Origin: JAGOBP01 sp964550855
GTDB lineage: Bacteria; Chloroflexota; Anaerolineae; Fen-1058
Direction: 5' to 3'
Assembly: GCA_964550855.1 (NCBI GenBank)
Contig: CAZKBQ010000006.1
Span: 1 to 64,000, forward strand
DNA length: 64,000 nt
In this document: in pieces, positions 33,724 to 41,835 of the stretch
Layout of the letters: the number at the start of each line of letters is the position of its first letter
Numbering within the stretch: position 1 is the stretch's first letter
Notes under the pieces: model-generated
The model's database searches: none
What the model saw: only the letters and a program-made list of their open reading frames with translations
What the model was told of the DNA's origin: nothing
Made by a program: the position numbers and the translations under genes

Positions 33724-33830
33724 ACTGGACAGGAATTGACCGGCAATCGGACTGTAAACTGAATAGTATTTGGCCGTACACTGCGGTCGTCCCAAAGGAT
33801 GACCGCAGTTGCTTTTGGAGGGAGACTACA
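33721..33830 (+). promoter_or_regulatory. Leader with direct repeat and hairpin
   Basis: An imperfect direct repeat (TAAACTGGACAGGAATTGAC and TAAACTGAATAGTATTTGGC, starting at 33721 and 33755) is followed by a hairpin (ACTGCGGTC/GACCGCAGT, 33780-33809) just ahead of the ribosome site of the next gene. Possible regulator binding sites plus an attenuator-like or stabilising stem. Confidence 0.45.
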
Positions 33831-34115
33831 GTGGAGACTCAATCGTTGGCGTTGCTCGCCGGAACGCTGTCCACGTTGATGTTTGTCTCAAGCAACTTTC
33901 CGATGCTGCTCAAGGCGTTTAAGACCCAGGACCTGCGCTCATACAGTTTGACGCACATCGCGCTGAGCAATCTGGGCAACCTGATTCACTGGATATATGT
34001 CGCCAGCCTGCCGGTGGGACCGATCTGGTTCCTCCACGGTTTCTTCACCATCACCACCGGCCTGATGTTGGTGTGCTACCTGCGTTTTCAACGTCGCGCC
34101 CGGGCGGCAGTCTGA
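33831..34115 (+). CDS. SemiSWEET-like (MtN3/PQ-loop) membrane protein
   Basis: 94 residues from a GTG at 33831, with GGAGGG eight bases upstream. Three TM helices (about 5-25, 38-60, 66-86), the standard length for a bacterial SemiSWEET, which dimerises to move sugars. The first helix ends in the PQ-loop-like SSNFPMLLKAFKT, with P but no Q. Loop residues RSYSLTHIAL are typical. Substrate is unknown. Confidence 0.8.
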   Translation: METQSLALLAGTLSTLMFVSSNFPMLLKAFKTQDLRSYSLTHIALSNLGNLIHWIYVASLPVGPIWFLHGFFTITTGLMLVCYLRFQRRARAAV

Positions 34116-34215
34116 AAAGTGAGCATAAAATGAACAGCGATCGGGCTGGCGATCGCGGCCGCTTTTCGCTAGACTGAGCGGGTAACCAATTCCGGCCTTA
34201 TCTCAGGATATTGTG

Positions 34216-34638
34216 ATGGATGCTGCAATGAGCGATTTTTTAAACAAGTTTATGACAGCCTGGAACGTGCACGATGTGCGCGCGGTGGCCGCCCATTATG
34301 CACCCGATTGCGAGGATGTGGATGTAGCCCGCAGCGCGCCGCAAATCGGGTCGGACAATGTTCGTCGCACCGTACTGTACTACCTGCGCGCCTTCCCCGA
34401 TTTTCAGGTCACGCTGGACGACGCGATCGCGAACGGCGAGCGCGTGGCGATGTATTGGACCTGGACGGGCACGCATCGCGGCACGTTCATGAACATTCCG
34501 CCCACGGGTCATCGCGTCACCGTGCGCGGTTCATCGCTGGTCACGCTGAGAGACGGCAAGATTCAACGCGCCGTGCGCATCTGGGATCTGGCCGGCCTGC
34601 TGCGCGATTTGAAGCTGCTGCCGGAGTTGACAGGGTGA
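34216..34638 (+). CDS. SnoaL-like polyketide-cyclase-fold protein
   Basis: 140 residues of the NTF2-like / SnoaL fold: N-terminal helices (FLNKFMTAWNVHDVRAVAAHY), then a curved sheet with the typical LRAFPDFQVTLDDAIANGER and TGTHRGTFMNIPPTGHRVTV segments. Proteins of this group are ester cyclases, isomerases or binding proteins. The exact reaction cannot be inferred. Start at 34216 is preferred for AGGA seven bases upstream; 34228 is an alternative. It opens a + strand run of small genes. Confidence 0.85.
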   Translation: MDAAMSDFLNKFMTAWNVHDVRAVAAHYAPDCEDVDVARSAPQIGSDNVRRTVLYYLRAFPDFQVTLDDAIANGERVAMYWTWTGTHRGTFMNIPPTGHRVTVRGSSLVTLRDGKIQRAVRIWDLAGLLRDLKLLPELTG

Positions 34639-34660
34639 ACTCAACGAAGAGGTGCCGTTC

Positions 34661-35173
34661 ATGAACATTTTCGTGATCGTGTTGAGAATCATCCACATCT
34701 TTGCCGGTGTGTTCTGGGTCGGCGCGGCGGCGACCTTTGTCATGTTTCTGGCGCCGACGGCGGCGGCCACCCGGCCAGAAAGCCAGAAATTCATGAACTA
34801 CCTGCTGCAGCAGCGCCAGTTCCTCAACCGCCTCGTCGCCGCGGCCGCGCTCGGCATCCTGGCGGGGCTGTTGCTGTACTGGCAGGACTCCGGCGGGTTC
34901 TCGCTCAACTGGATTGCCACACCCACCGGTCTGGGCTTCAGCCTGGGCGCGACTGCCGCCCTGATCGCTTTCGCCGGACTGTTGATGGCGCGGGACAACT
35001 TGAAGCGATTGGGAGCGTTATCCCGCCAAATCCAGCGTGGCGGCCAGCCGCCCACCCCCGATCAAGCCGCGCAGCTTCAACGGCTGCAGGCGCGGCAGGG
35101 TCGGCTGGGCACCATCGGGCTGGCGCTGTTAACCCTGGCATTGTTGGGCATGGCCATCGCCCGTTATCTGTAA
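34661..35173 (+). CDS. Membrane protein with four TM helices
   Basis: 170 residues. TM segments at about 4-25, 55-75, 90-108 and 148-168. The first helix (LRIIHIFAGVFWVGAAATF) resembles CopD/DUF2269-type membrane proteins, with one histidine in each of the first helix and its flank, but family membership is not certain. A charged loop (about 115-145) lies before the last helix. Start at 34661 with AGAGG upstream; the GTG at 34652 is less likely. Confidence 0.7.
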   Translation: MNIFVIVLRIIHIFAGVFWVGAAATFVMFLAPTAAATRPESQKFMNYLLQQRQFLNRLVAAAALGILAGLLLYWQDSGGFSLNWIATPTGLGFSLGATAALIAFAGLLMARDNLKRLGALSRQIQRGGQPPTPDQAAQLQRLQARQGRLGTIGLALLTLALLGMAIARYL

Positions 35174-35321
35174 GTGCCCGTGGGTGACGCCGCTCACAAC
35201 GGTTGGCGCTCAATCGAAGGAACGCTCATTGTGAAGATTCGGGCAAGGGTGGATCAAGATTCAGACCGCGTTTGACACAGTTTTGCGGCATACTAAAGGC
35301 CACCGTGTGGCGGGGGAAGAT

Positions 35322-35663
35322 ATGTCCAAAATTGAGAAACGCATCCAGATCGATGAGTCGACCGAACGCGTGTATGCCTACGTGGGCGAACCGCTGAAAT
35401 CGCCGGAAGTGTGGCCCGGCCTGTTGGAGGTGCGCGAGGTGCGCCATCTCTGGGGTGATGTGCGCTACGCCAGCTGGTTATACAAGCTCACCGGCCTGTT
35501 TGAAGCGCCGGACATCCGGGTGGAATACGAGGCCGATCAACGTGCCCTGATCCACGACTTGCGCGGCCTCGAACTGGTGATGACGCTGGACTATCAGCCG
35601 TGTTCGGCCTGCGGGCCGCGCCTGACGCTGGACGGCGATTATACCTACTGGTCGCAGACCTGA
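35322..35663 (+). CDS. Short SRPBCC-like protein, probably truncated
   Basis: 113 residues. MSKIEKRIQIDESTERVYAYV is the usual first strand and helix of the polyketide cyclase/dehydrase (SRPBCC) fold, followed by sheet strands up to RLTLDGDYTYW. The family is usually about 140-160 residues and ends in a long helix, which is missing here, so the gene may be shortened. Start at 35322 with GGGGGA six bases upstream. A related but complete SRPBCC protein is encoded at 35900. Confidence 0.7.
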   Translation: MSKIEKRIQIDESTERVYAYVGEPLKSPEVWPGLLEVREVRHLWGDVRYASWLYKLTGLFEAPDIRVEYEADQRALIHDLRGLELVMTLDYQPCSACGPRLTLDGDYTYWSQT

Positions 35664-35679
35664 TCGATCGGAGGCCGGC

Positions 35680-35775
35680 ATGATCTTCAGTCCGTGGTTG
35701 ATGCTGATAGGCGGCGCGCTGGGCCTGGTGGGCATCGGCCTGGCGTTGAGAAGCTCCAGCCGACTGAAAGCCTGA
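35680..35775 (+). CDS. 31-residue single-TM peptide
   Basis: A very small ORF with GGAGG six bases before its ATG. The peptide IFSPWLMLIGGALGLVGIG plus LALRSSSRLKA forms one TM helix with a positive tail. It is followed at once by a terminator. The good ribosome site and terminator support translation, but no homologue is known to me. Confidence 0.5.
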   Translation: MIFSPWLMLIGGALGLVGIGLALRSSSRLKA

Positions 35776-35777
35776 TG

Positions 35778-35810
35778 AACTTCCGAGGCGGTTTCGCTTC
35801 GGAAGTTTTT
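35778..35810 (+). terminator. Rho-independent terminator
   Basis: Stem AACTTCCGA/TCGGAAGTT with a T-run (TTTTTG) on the + strand. It ends the run starting with the SnoaL-like gene or at least the 31-residue ORF. Confidence 0.8.
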
Positions 35811-35899
35811 GATCAAAAAATGAGCATCAAATGGGCTGGTCAACGCCTTGGAGTACGCGCATACTGTCATCATCAACCTTCTTTCGCGCGGAGGCGTTC

Positions 35900-36511
35900 A
35901 TGGCCAGCAACGACTACCATTTCATCACCACGTGGCGCGTCAAGGCCACCCTGCAGGAGGTCAACGACATCATCGGCAACGCGCCCGATCTGCCGCGCTG
36001 GTGGCCCAGTGTGTACATCGACGTGCGCGAAATCGAGCCCGGCGACGAGCGCGGCATCGGCAAGGTGATCGATCTCTACACCAAAGGCTTCCTGCCCTAC
36101 ACGCTGCGCTGGCAGTTCCGCGTCACCGAGTCGCGCCGGCCGTATGGCTTTACGCTGGAAGCGTGGGGCGATTTCGTCGGACGCGGCATCTGGACGTTTG
36201 AACCGGCCGGCGATGAGGTCGTCATCACCTACGACTGGAAAATTCGCGCCGACAAGCCGCTGCTGCGCCATCTGTCCTTCCTGATGAAGCCGTTCTTCTC
36301 GGCCAATCACCGCTGGGCGATGCAGAAGGGCTTGGAGAGTTTGCAGCTTGAGCTGGCGCGGCGACACGCCTTGACGCCCGAAGAACGTGCTCTGATACCG
36401 GCGCCGCCCGCCCGCACCACCACTTCGCCCGTGCCGCTGGCGTTGGGCACGCTCAGTGCAATCGGGTTGGCCGTGATCGTCGGGCTTGCACTGCTGCGCG
36501 TGCAGCGCTAA
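35900..36511 (+). CDS. SRPBCC-domain protein with C-terminal TM anchor
   Basis: 203 residues, start at 35900 with GGAGG five bases upstream. Residues 1-150 are a full SRPBCC (polyketide cyclase/dehydrase-like) domain with the expected opening (YHFITTWRVKATLQEVNDII) and final helix (HRWAMQKGLESLQLELARRH). A linker (PAPPARTTTSP) leads to one TM helix (about 180-198). Such domains bind lipids or other hydrophobic ligands. The anchor suggests action at the membrane. The ligand is unknown. Confidence 0.85.
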   Translation: MASNDYHFITTWRVKATLQEVNDIIGNAPDLPRWWPSVYIDVREIEPGDERGIGKVIDLYTKGFLPYTLRWQFRVTESRRPYGFTLEAWGDFVGRGIWTFEPAGDEVVITYDWKIRADKPLLRHLSFLMKPFFSANHRWAMQKGLESLQLELARRHALTPEERALIPAPPARTTTSPVPLALGTLSAIGLAVIVGLALLRVQR

Positions 36512-36525
36512 TCCTCGGAGCCATC

Positions 36526-37131
36526 ATGCTCACCACGCTCGCCGCGAGGCAAACCCGGAAGTCAATCAGCCCCATGCGCGACTTCGATCCGATCAAAGTG
36601 GCGCGCTACGAAAAAGATTGTTGGGTGGCTTACTATCAACGCCGCTGGTTTACGCTGCTGCGCCTGCTGATCGGCCTGATCCGATCAACCTACAGGCTGT
36701 CACTGCTCCAGGCTGTCCGCGCCGGAGTTCCGGCCACGCGCGCGCAGCTGGCCTTTGCGCCGCAGGAGAATGACGTGCCTGCCGCCATCGAATACATGCG
36801 TCAGTTCTTCGCGCAGCTCAAGGCGATTCATCGCGAAGACTTCGATCCCGCCGAAGCTGCCCGCGCCGAGGTCAGCTGGTGGGTGGTGCACCGCAAATTC
36901 TTCGGCCGGAGTGACCGGCCCGAAGTGATCGAAGCGGTGGCCTGCGCCTACGCCACCGTCTATAATTTGCCGCCGGAGCGGGTCTGGGAAGCGGCTGAGC
37001 ATCGCGCCCGGGCGATGGTCTTTTCAGACGCCTGGGTGAATGGAAAGCGCGATCCCGGCAGCGTGCTGCTGGCAAAAGAAGAAACGGAATTGATCAAATC
37101 GTACACCGCCTTAAAGAAGGCTGTGAGTTAG
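36526..37131 (+). CDS. Hypothetical helical protein, 201 residues
   Basis: I do not recognise the family. The sequence is mostly helical, rich in Arg and aromatic residues, with conserved-looking stretches (VARYEKDCWVAYYQRRW, and ARAEVSWWVVHRKFFGR). One moderately hydrophobic stretch (FTLLRLLIGLIRSTYRL) could sit at the membrane. The start at 36526 has GGAG upstream; the ATG at 36574 (MRDFDPIKV) is equally plausible. It lies 15 bases after the SRPBCC gene and 17 before the MBL gene, so the three probably form an operon. Confidence 0.65.
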   Translation: MLTTLAARQTRKSISPMRDFDPIKVARYEKDCWVAYYQRRWFTLLRLLIGLIRSTYRLSLLQAVRAGVPATRAQLAFAPQENDVPAAIEYMRQFFAQLKAIHREDFDPAEAARAEVSWWVVHRKFFGRSDRPEVIEAVACAYATVYNLPPERVWEAAEHRARAMVFSDAWVNGKRDPGSVLLAKEETELIKSYTALKKAVS

Positions 37132-37147
37132 TGCGCAGAGGGACCCG

Positions 37148-38098
37148 ATGACCGATCGTGTTTGGCTCGAACCCGTCGATGCCGCCGATGTCACCATCAT
37201 CATCGACAACTCGATCGACTTGTTGCTGATCAACGAGCGGGCGGCGCAGCGCGCGCCACTGCACCCCGACGGGTCGGAGCGCGAACAGCTCATCGCCGAG
37301 CACGGCTATTCGCTGCTGCTCACTGTGCAGAGCAATGGCTGCGCCGAATCGATCCTGTATGATGCCGGGCTGGGCCGCCGGACCGTCGCACACAACCTGG
37401 ATGTGCTGGGGCTGAATGCCCGCGACATCCGCACCGTGGTGCTGTCGCACGGCCACGCCGATCATCACGGCGGCCTGGAGGGTCTGTACGATCGCGTCGG
37501 CCGCCACATGCCGCTGGTGCTGCATCCCGATGCGTGGCGCGAACGGCGTGTGGTCTTTCCCACCGGCCACGAAATCCACATGCCGCCGCCCAGCCATCAC
37601 GATCTCGATCGGGAAGGGTGGACGATCGTGGAAGAGCGCGGGCCGTCGCTGCTGCTCGAACACCGCGTCTTAGTCACCGGGCAGGTTGACCGCGTCACCG
37701 ACTTCGAGAAAGGCTTCCCCTTGCAGCACGTGCACACTGATCACGGCTGGGAACCGGACACGTGGATCTGGGACGATCAGGTGGTGGTGTGCCACGTGAA
37801 GGGCAAAGGGTTGATCGTGCTGTCGAGCTGCAGCCACGCGGGCGTGATAAATGTCTTGAAACATGCGCGACGATTGACGGACGTCGATCACGTGCACGCC
37901 TTTGTCGGCGGGCTGCACCTGACGGGCGGCCTGTTTGAGCCGATCATCCCGTGCACGATCGGTGAGCTGGCGGCCATTGGGCCTGACGTCGTCGTGCCCG
38001 GCCACTGCACCGGCTGGCGGGCCACGCACGAACTGGCGCGGCAGCTGCCGCAGGCGTATCTGCCGACCAGCGTCGGCACGCGCCTGCATTTCGCTTAG
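37148..38098 (+). CDS. MBL-fold metallohydrolase (dihydropterin-RFAP-like)
   Basis: 316 residues. Zinc motif HGHADHH (101-107) and later histidines (SSCSHAGVIN and VPGHCTG) complete the two-metal site of the beta-lactamase fold. Arrangement and length match the group of 7,8-dihydropterin-6-methyl-RFAP-type proteins, most of which have no proven activity. The strand FVGGLHLTGG is characteristic of that group. It is the third gene of a likely four-gene operon and precedes DedA by three bases. Confidence 0.85.
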   Translation: MTDRVWLEPVDAADVTIIIDNSIDLLLINERAAQRAPLHPDGSEREQLIAEHGYSLLLTVQSNGCAESILYDAGLGRRTVAHNLDVLGLNARDIRTVVLSHGHADHHGGLEGLYDRVGRHMPLVLHPDAWRERRVVFPTGHEIHMPPPSHHDLDREGWTIVEERGPSLLLEHRVLVTGQVDRVTDFEKGFPLQHVHTDHGWEPDTWIWDDQVVVCHVKGKGLIVLSSCSHAGVINVLKHARRLTDVDHVHAFVGGLHLTGGLFEPIIPCTIGELAAIGPDVVVPGHCTGWRATHELARQLPQAYLPTSVGTRLHFA

Positions 38099-38101
38099 CC
38101 C

Positions 38102-38839
38102 ATGGACGGCATCAATACTTTCGTTGCACTGTACGGCCTGCCGGCCATCTTTGTAGTTCTCCTTATCAAGGCGATAGGGCTGCCCATTCCGGTGCCGGCC
38201 GACGTGATCATGCTGGCGGCCGCCGCGCAGGTGGCGCAGGGCCTGCTGCCGCTCGCGCCGACCTTCGTGGTCATTCTGGTGGCGTTGATCGTGGGCGGGG
38301 TCATTCAGTTTGTGCTGGCGCGCAAACTGGCGCGTACGGCCGCACTGAAGTATGGACGCTTTATGGGGCTGACCGCAGCGCGGCTTGAGGCCTCGGCTGA
38401 GGTGGTGCAGCGCGGCGGCCCGCTCGCGATCGGCTTCGCGATCTTGATCCCGGGCGTGCGGGCGGCCACGGTCGTGGCCTGCGGCGTGGCCGGTCTGCGC
38501 TTTGCCACCTTCGCCGCCGGGCTGTTCATTGGCAGCGCGGCCTTTCTGTTGCTGCACTTCGCCATCGGCTATGTGGGCGGACCGGTGCTGGCCGGCTTGA
38601 TCGAATCTCTGACGCCGGCCGGTTTGATTGCGGCCGTGTCAGTGCTGCTGCTGGCGGCGCTGGGCGGGTGGTTTGTCATTCGCCGCCGCCAACGGCCGGA
38701 AGCGTCACGCAGCGAGATCATGCTGGAAGCACTGGAGGCGTGGCACGAAGCTTGCTGCCCGGTGTGCCTGACACTGGGCGCCGTGCGGCGACTGAATCCG
38801 CTGGCTCGTGATCTGCAGCGCCTGCCCGCCGCGCATTGA
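38102..38839 (+). CDS. DedA-family membrane protein with Cys-rich tail
   Basis: 245 residues. Residues 1-185 carry the DedA/SNARE-assoc pattern: a re-entrant segment (GLPIPVPADVIMLAAAA) and RGGPLAIGFAILIPGVRAAT, with several TM helices. DedA proteins are thought to flip lipids such as undecaprenyl phosphate or phosphatidylethanolamine. The C-terminal 40 residues (EAWHEACCPVCLTLGAVRRL) form a soluble tail with three cysteines, unusual for the family and perhaps a metal site. Start is three bases after the MBL gene stop. Confidence 0.85.
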   Translation: MDGINTFVALYGLPAIFVVLLIKAIGLPIPVPADVIMLAAAAQVAQGLLPLAPTFVVILVALIVGGVIQFVLARKLARTAALKYGRFMGLTAARLEASAEVVQRGGPLAIGFAILIPGVRAATVVACGVAGLRFATFAAGLFIGSAAFLLLHFAIGYVGGPVLAGLIESLTPAGLIAAVSVLLLAALGGWFVIRRRQRPEASRSEIMLEALEAWHEACCPVCLTLGAVRRLNPLARDLQRLPAAH

Positions 38840-38864
38840 TGCCTGGAACTTGAAGTTGGCTCCG

Positions 38865-38893
38865 TCGGCCCGATCAAAAACCGATCGGGCCGA
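38865..38893. terminator. Bidirectional hairpin between convergent genes
   Basis: Perfect 11-bp inverted repeat (TCGGCCCGATC/GATCGGGCCGA), loop AAAAACC, between dedA-like (+) and the beta-galactosidase gene (-). Confidence 0.65.
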
Positions 38894-38952
38894 TTGCATT
38901 GCGCCGCGCCGACGATTCACTGCGACAGCTCAATCGTCTCGATACCGGCTAA

Positions 38953-41811
38953 TCAAATCTGCCCGGCGGAACCTCGGTGAGGGTCATAGGCCAGCGTGTG
39001 TGTCACAGGATAACCCGGGCCTTCTTCAAAGATGAGCAATTCATTCCGGGCCTGCAACCAGGCGGTCGGAACTTTGTAGAACTCTTGCGGCCCGATCTGC
39101 CAGTAGCGGCCCAGCGGACGCCCGTTCAGCCAGAGGTGGCCTTTGTGCAGACCGTGCGCGTCGAAGGCGAACGGCTCGCGTCCGTGCGCTTCGGCATCAT
39201 AGGTGAAGCGGGCGCGATAGAAACGCGGATGGACTCCCGCCGCTGGGAATCGGGACGGGGCCGGGGTCACACCCTGCTTGAAATACCATGCGCCAGGCAC
39301 GACCTGCGCTTGCCTGAATCGCAGCAGGTGCGCCTGCCACGCCGCCCCCGCGTAATTCTCGATGTGCAGCGCCAGTGTGTTGCGCCCCGGCTGCAGCAGC
39401 GAAGTCACATCCCGCTTGATGTAGCCCCCGCCGTGATGGCGCGAAAAACGCTGCACGGCCTGGCCGTTCACGTACAGTGCGCCCGGATTGCGATCGCCCG
39501 TCAACTGTACGACGATGCTTTCTCCTTCGGCCACGTCAATGTCTCGCAGTAACCAGACGTGCGCGCCCTGAAATGCGAAGTTGCCGAGATCGACCTCGAC
39601 GGCATCGGCGCGGACATGCTGCGGCTTCGCCTTAGCCAAAGCTTCCCCGGCAAAAGCCGCTTCCTGCCACAACGCCAGCCAGCCCGACGTGATGTCGTGT
39701 TGTTCGCCGCCCCAATAAATGTGGGCCAGCAAACCTTTCTGCTCGCCGATGTTGGAACCGTAGTTGAAACGTCCCAGATTATCCACCAGCAGCCGCAACT
39801 CGTGCAAGCCTGTGGTCAATTTCACCGGCAAGGTCCAGCCTGGCCCGTCCGGCGAGACGCCCACTGTGCCAATGCGCTGCCCGTCGATGAAGACGTGCCC
39901 ACGATCGCTCAACCACGGCACGGCCAACGTCGTCTCGATCGGTTCACGCACTTCAAAGCGCAAGCCATACCAGCCGTAGTCGAGATAACAACCGAGTTGA
40001 TCAAAGGATTGTGGATGGCCGATTTCTGATTGTGGATTAAGCCAATGGCTGCTCAATTCGGCAACGTCAAGAACTTCCCAGTCAAGCGTCGGGGCGCGAG
40101 GCGTGGTGCGTGGGCCGCGATGCCGCACTTCGGGTTCCGCTCTGTGCAGCGTCGCAGCGGAATTCCGAATTTCCCAGAATGGGACAACGCCCGTCTCACT
40201 GATCGTTCCGTCATCCAGCACCAGGTCGGGGCCGCACAGGAACGAACCATCGGGCATGGGCCACCAGCGCTCCGCGCAGGCTTGCGTCAGGATGATGACA
40301 TTGAGCTGATTCGTCTGGATGATCTGCGGTCGATCGGTGATCCAGTAGCGCACGGTGAGCGTATGGTCGTGGATCGTCGTGTGCGCGTGGCCCGCGTCGA
40401 TCACTTGCCACGCTTCAGCGGCCTGCAGCTGGAGGTCGCCCACCTCGCCGTGAAAACCGTACAGGACGAGGTAATCGGGCCAGTAACCGAGCAGCCGCGA
40501 GGTATGATAGTTGATTCTGACTTCCGCCCCGGCCCTGCCTTGATTCTCAGGAGAGGGAGACGGGAGATCGAGATTGAAGTAGATCGGCTTGATGGATTGC
40601 GCTTCGACATCCACGGAAAGATGCACGTTGGGATGGGTGTTGAAGACTTGCAGCGTTGTGCGATCGGCGGTGGTGTTCTGCAGGAAGGTCGCGCTGAAGT
40701 CGCCCTGCCTCACCGTGCGAAACGGTTCCTCGCCGCCGGCCCAGCGGCCTTTGACGGCCGCCGGCACGATCACCATGGGGCCGCCCGTTTGGGCGTCTGC
40801 CAACAGCGGCGCGAGGTGCGCGCCCAGCGTCCCCAGGAACAAATGATGTCGCCGCGCCACAAAAAACTTCTCCGTCAGCTGGCCGTATTCGGTGATGGGC
40901 GCGTCATAGTCATACGACGTCGTCATGTGGATCACGTCACCGCCGACGGTGCGGCCGCCGTACCAGCCAAAGTTGGTGCCGCCCGCAAACACCCAGTGTG
41001 AGACGCCGCTGCAGCCCACCGCGGTCAATTCGTACAGCATTCGATCGAGCGAGGCGGCGGTCTTGCCGGTGTGCGCGCTAGCGCCCCAACTGTCGAACCA
41101 ACCGCCCCACAGTTCCGACACAATCATTGGATTATCGGGCCAGGCCGATCGGGTGGCTTGCAGTTTCGCCGCCAGGCCGCTCCAACCGTTGCGAAATTCG
41201 GGATAGCCGGCCAGCCCGCCCATGCAGGTATAGAACGGCACGGTAAGCCCGGCCTCACGCTGCAGGCGCGCCAGCGTCGCCTGATGTGCGTCGTGACCAT
41301 ACACGCCGCTGGCCCAGTGTTCGTTTTCGATCTGGCACAGAATGATCGGGCCGCCGCGATCGATCTGCCGCTCCACGAGGATCGGCAACAACCGATCGAA
41401 CCAGCGCCGGGTGGCCTCGAGGAAGACGGCGTCATCGGTGCGCAGATTCAACTGTCGGGCCGTGAGCCAGGCGGGGAAACCAGCGTTCTCCCACTCGGCG
41501 CAGATGTACGGGCCGGGTCGCACGATGGCGTACAGGCCCAACTCGTGAATCAGATCGAGATAGGCGGGCAGATCGGCCTCGTCGGCAAAGTTGAAGAGTC
41601 CGGGTTCAGGCTCGTGCAGATTCCAGGGGATGACGGTATCGATCGTGTTGAGGCCGCCCGCTTTAGCCTTCAACAACACGGCGCGCCATTCGCCGCGCGG
41701 CCAGCGAAAGTAGTGAATGACACCCGAGAGCAGATAGACTGGCTGCCCATCGATGAGAAGCCCGTCGCGTGTAACGGCGGAGGGTTGATTGCCGAAGGCT
41801 GAATGGGTCAT
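38953..41811 (-). CDS. GH35 beta-galactosidase
   Basis: 952 residues. The TIM barrel (about 10-330) has the GH35 hallmarks: GVIHYFRWPRGEW, GLNTIDTVIPWNLHEPEPG, RPGPYICAEWENAGFPAWL, the acid/base E164 in QIENEHW and the nucleophile E233 in VSELWGGWFD. C-terminal beta-sandwich domains follow (jelly rolls, for example YVNGQAVQRFSRHHGGGYIK). It would remove terminal beta-galactose from oligosaccharides. No signal peptide is seen, so it probably acts inside the cell on imported sugars. A heptamer repeat tract (40007-40040) encodes NPQSEIGHPQS in a linker. Last gene of the operon starting with lacI. Confidence 0.95.
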   Translation of the reverse strand: MTHSAFGNQPSAVTRDGLLIDGQPVYLLSGVIHYFRWPRGEWRAVLLKAKAGGLNTIDTVIPWNLHEPEPGLFNFADEADLPAYLDLIHELGLYAIVRPGPYICAEWENAGFPAWLTARQLNLRTDDAVFLEATRRWFDRLLPILVERQIDRGGPIILCQIENEHWASGVYGHDAHQATLARLQREAGLTVPFYTCMGGLAGYPEFRNGWSGLAAKLQATRSAWPDNPMIVSELWGGWFDSWGASAHTGKTAASLDRMLYELTAVGCSGVSHWVFAGGTNFGWYGGRTVGGDVIHMTTSYDYDAPITEYGQLTEKFFVARRHHLFLGTLGAHLAPLLADAQTGGPMVIVPAAVKGRWAGGEEPFRTVRQGDFSATFLQNTTADRTTLQVFNTHPNVHLSVDVEAQSIKPIYFNLDLPSPSPENQGRAGAEVRINYHTSRLLGYWPDYLVLYGFHGEVGDLQLQAAEAWQVIDAGHAHTTIHDHTLTVRYWITDRPQIIQTNQLNVIILTQACAERWWPMPDGSFLCGPDLVLDDGTISETGVVPFWEIRNSAATLHRAEPEVRHRGPRTTPRAPTLDWEVLDVAELSSHWLNPQSEIGHPQSFDQLGCYLDYGWYGLRFEVREPIETTLAVPWLSDRGHVFIDGQRIGTVGVSPDGPGWTLPVKLTTGLHELRLLVDNLGRFNYGSNIGEQKGLLAHIYWGGEQHDITSGWLALWQEAAFAGEALAKAKPQHVRADAVEVDLGNFAFQGAHVWLLRDIDVAEGESIVVQLTGDRNPGALYVNGQAVQRFSRHHGGGYIKRDVTSLLQPGRNTLALHIENYAGAAWQAHLLRFRQAQVVPGAWYFKQGVTPAPSRFPAAGVHPRFYRARFTYDAEAHGREPFAFDAHGLHKGHLWLNGRPLGRYWQIGPQEFYKVPTAWLQARNELLIFEEGPGYPVTHTLAYDPHRGSAGQI
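40007..40040. repeat. Heptamer repeat inside the GH35 gene
   Basis: On the - strand TAATCCA, CAATCAG, AAATCGG, CCATCCA, CAATCC: the same 7-base family as at 5959 and in the second regulator. In frame, in an interdomain linker. Confidence 0.8.
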
Positions 41812-41835
41812 GTGGTCTTCGTGTCAATTCGCAAG

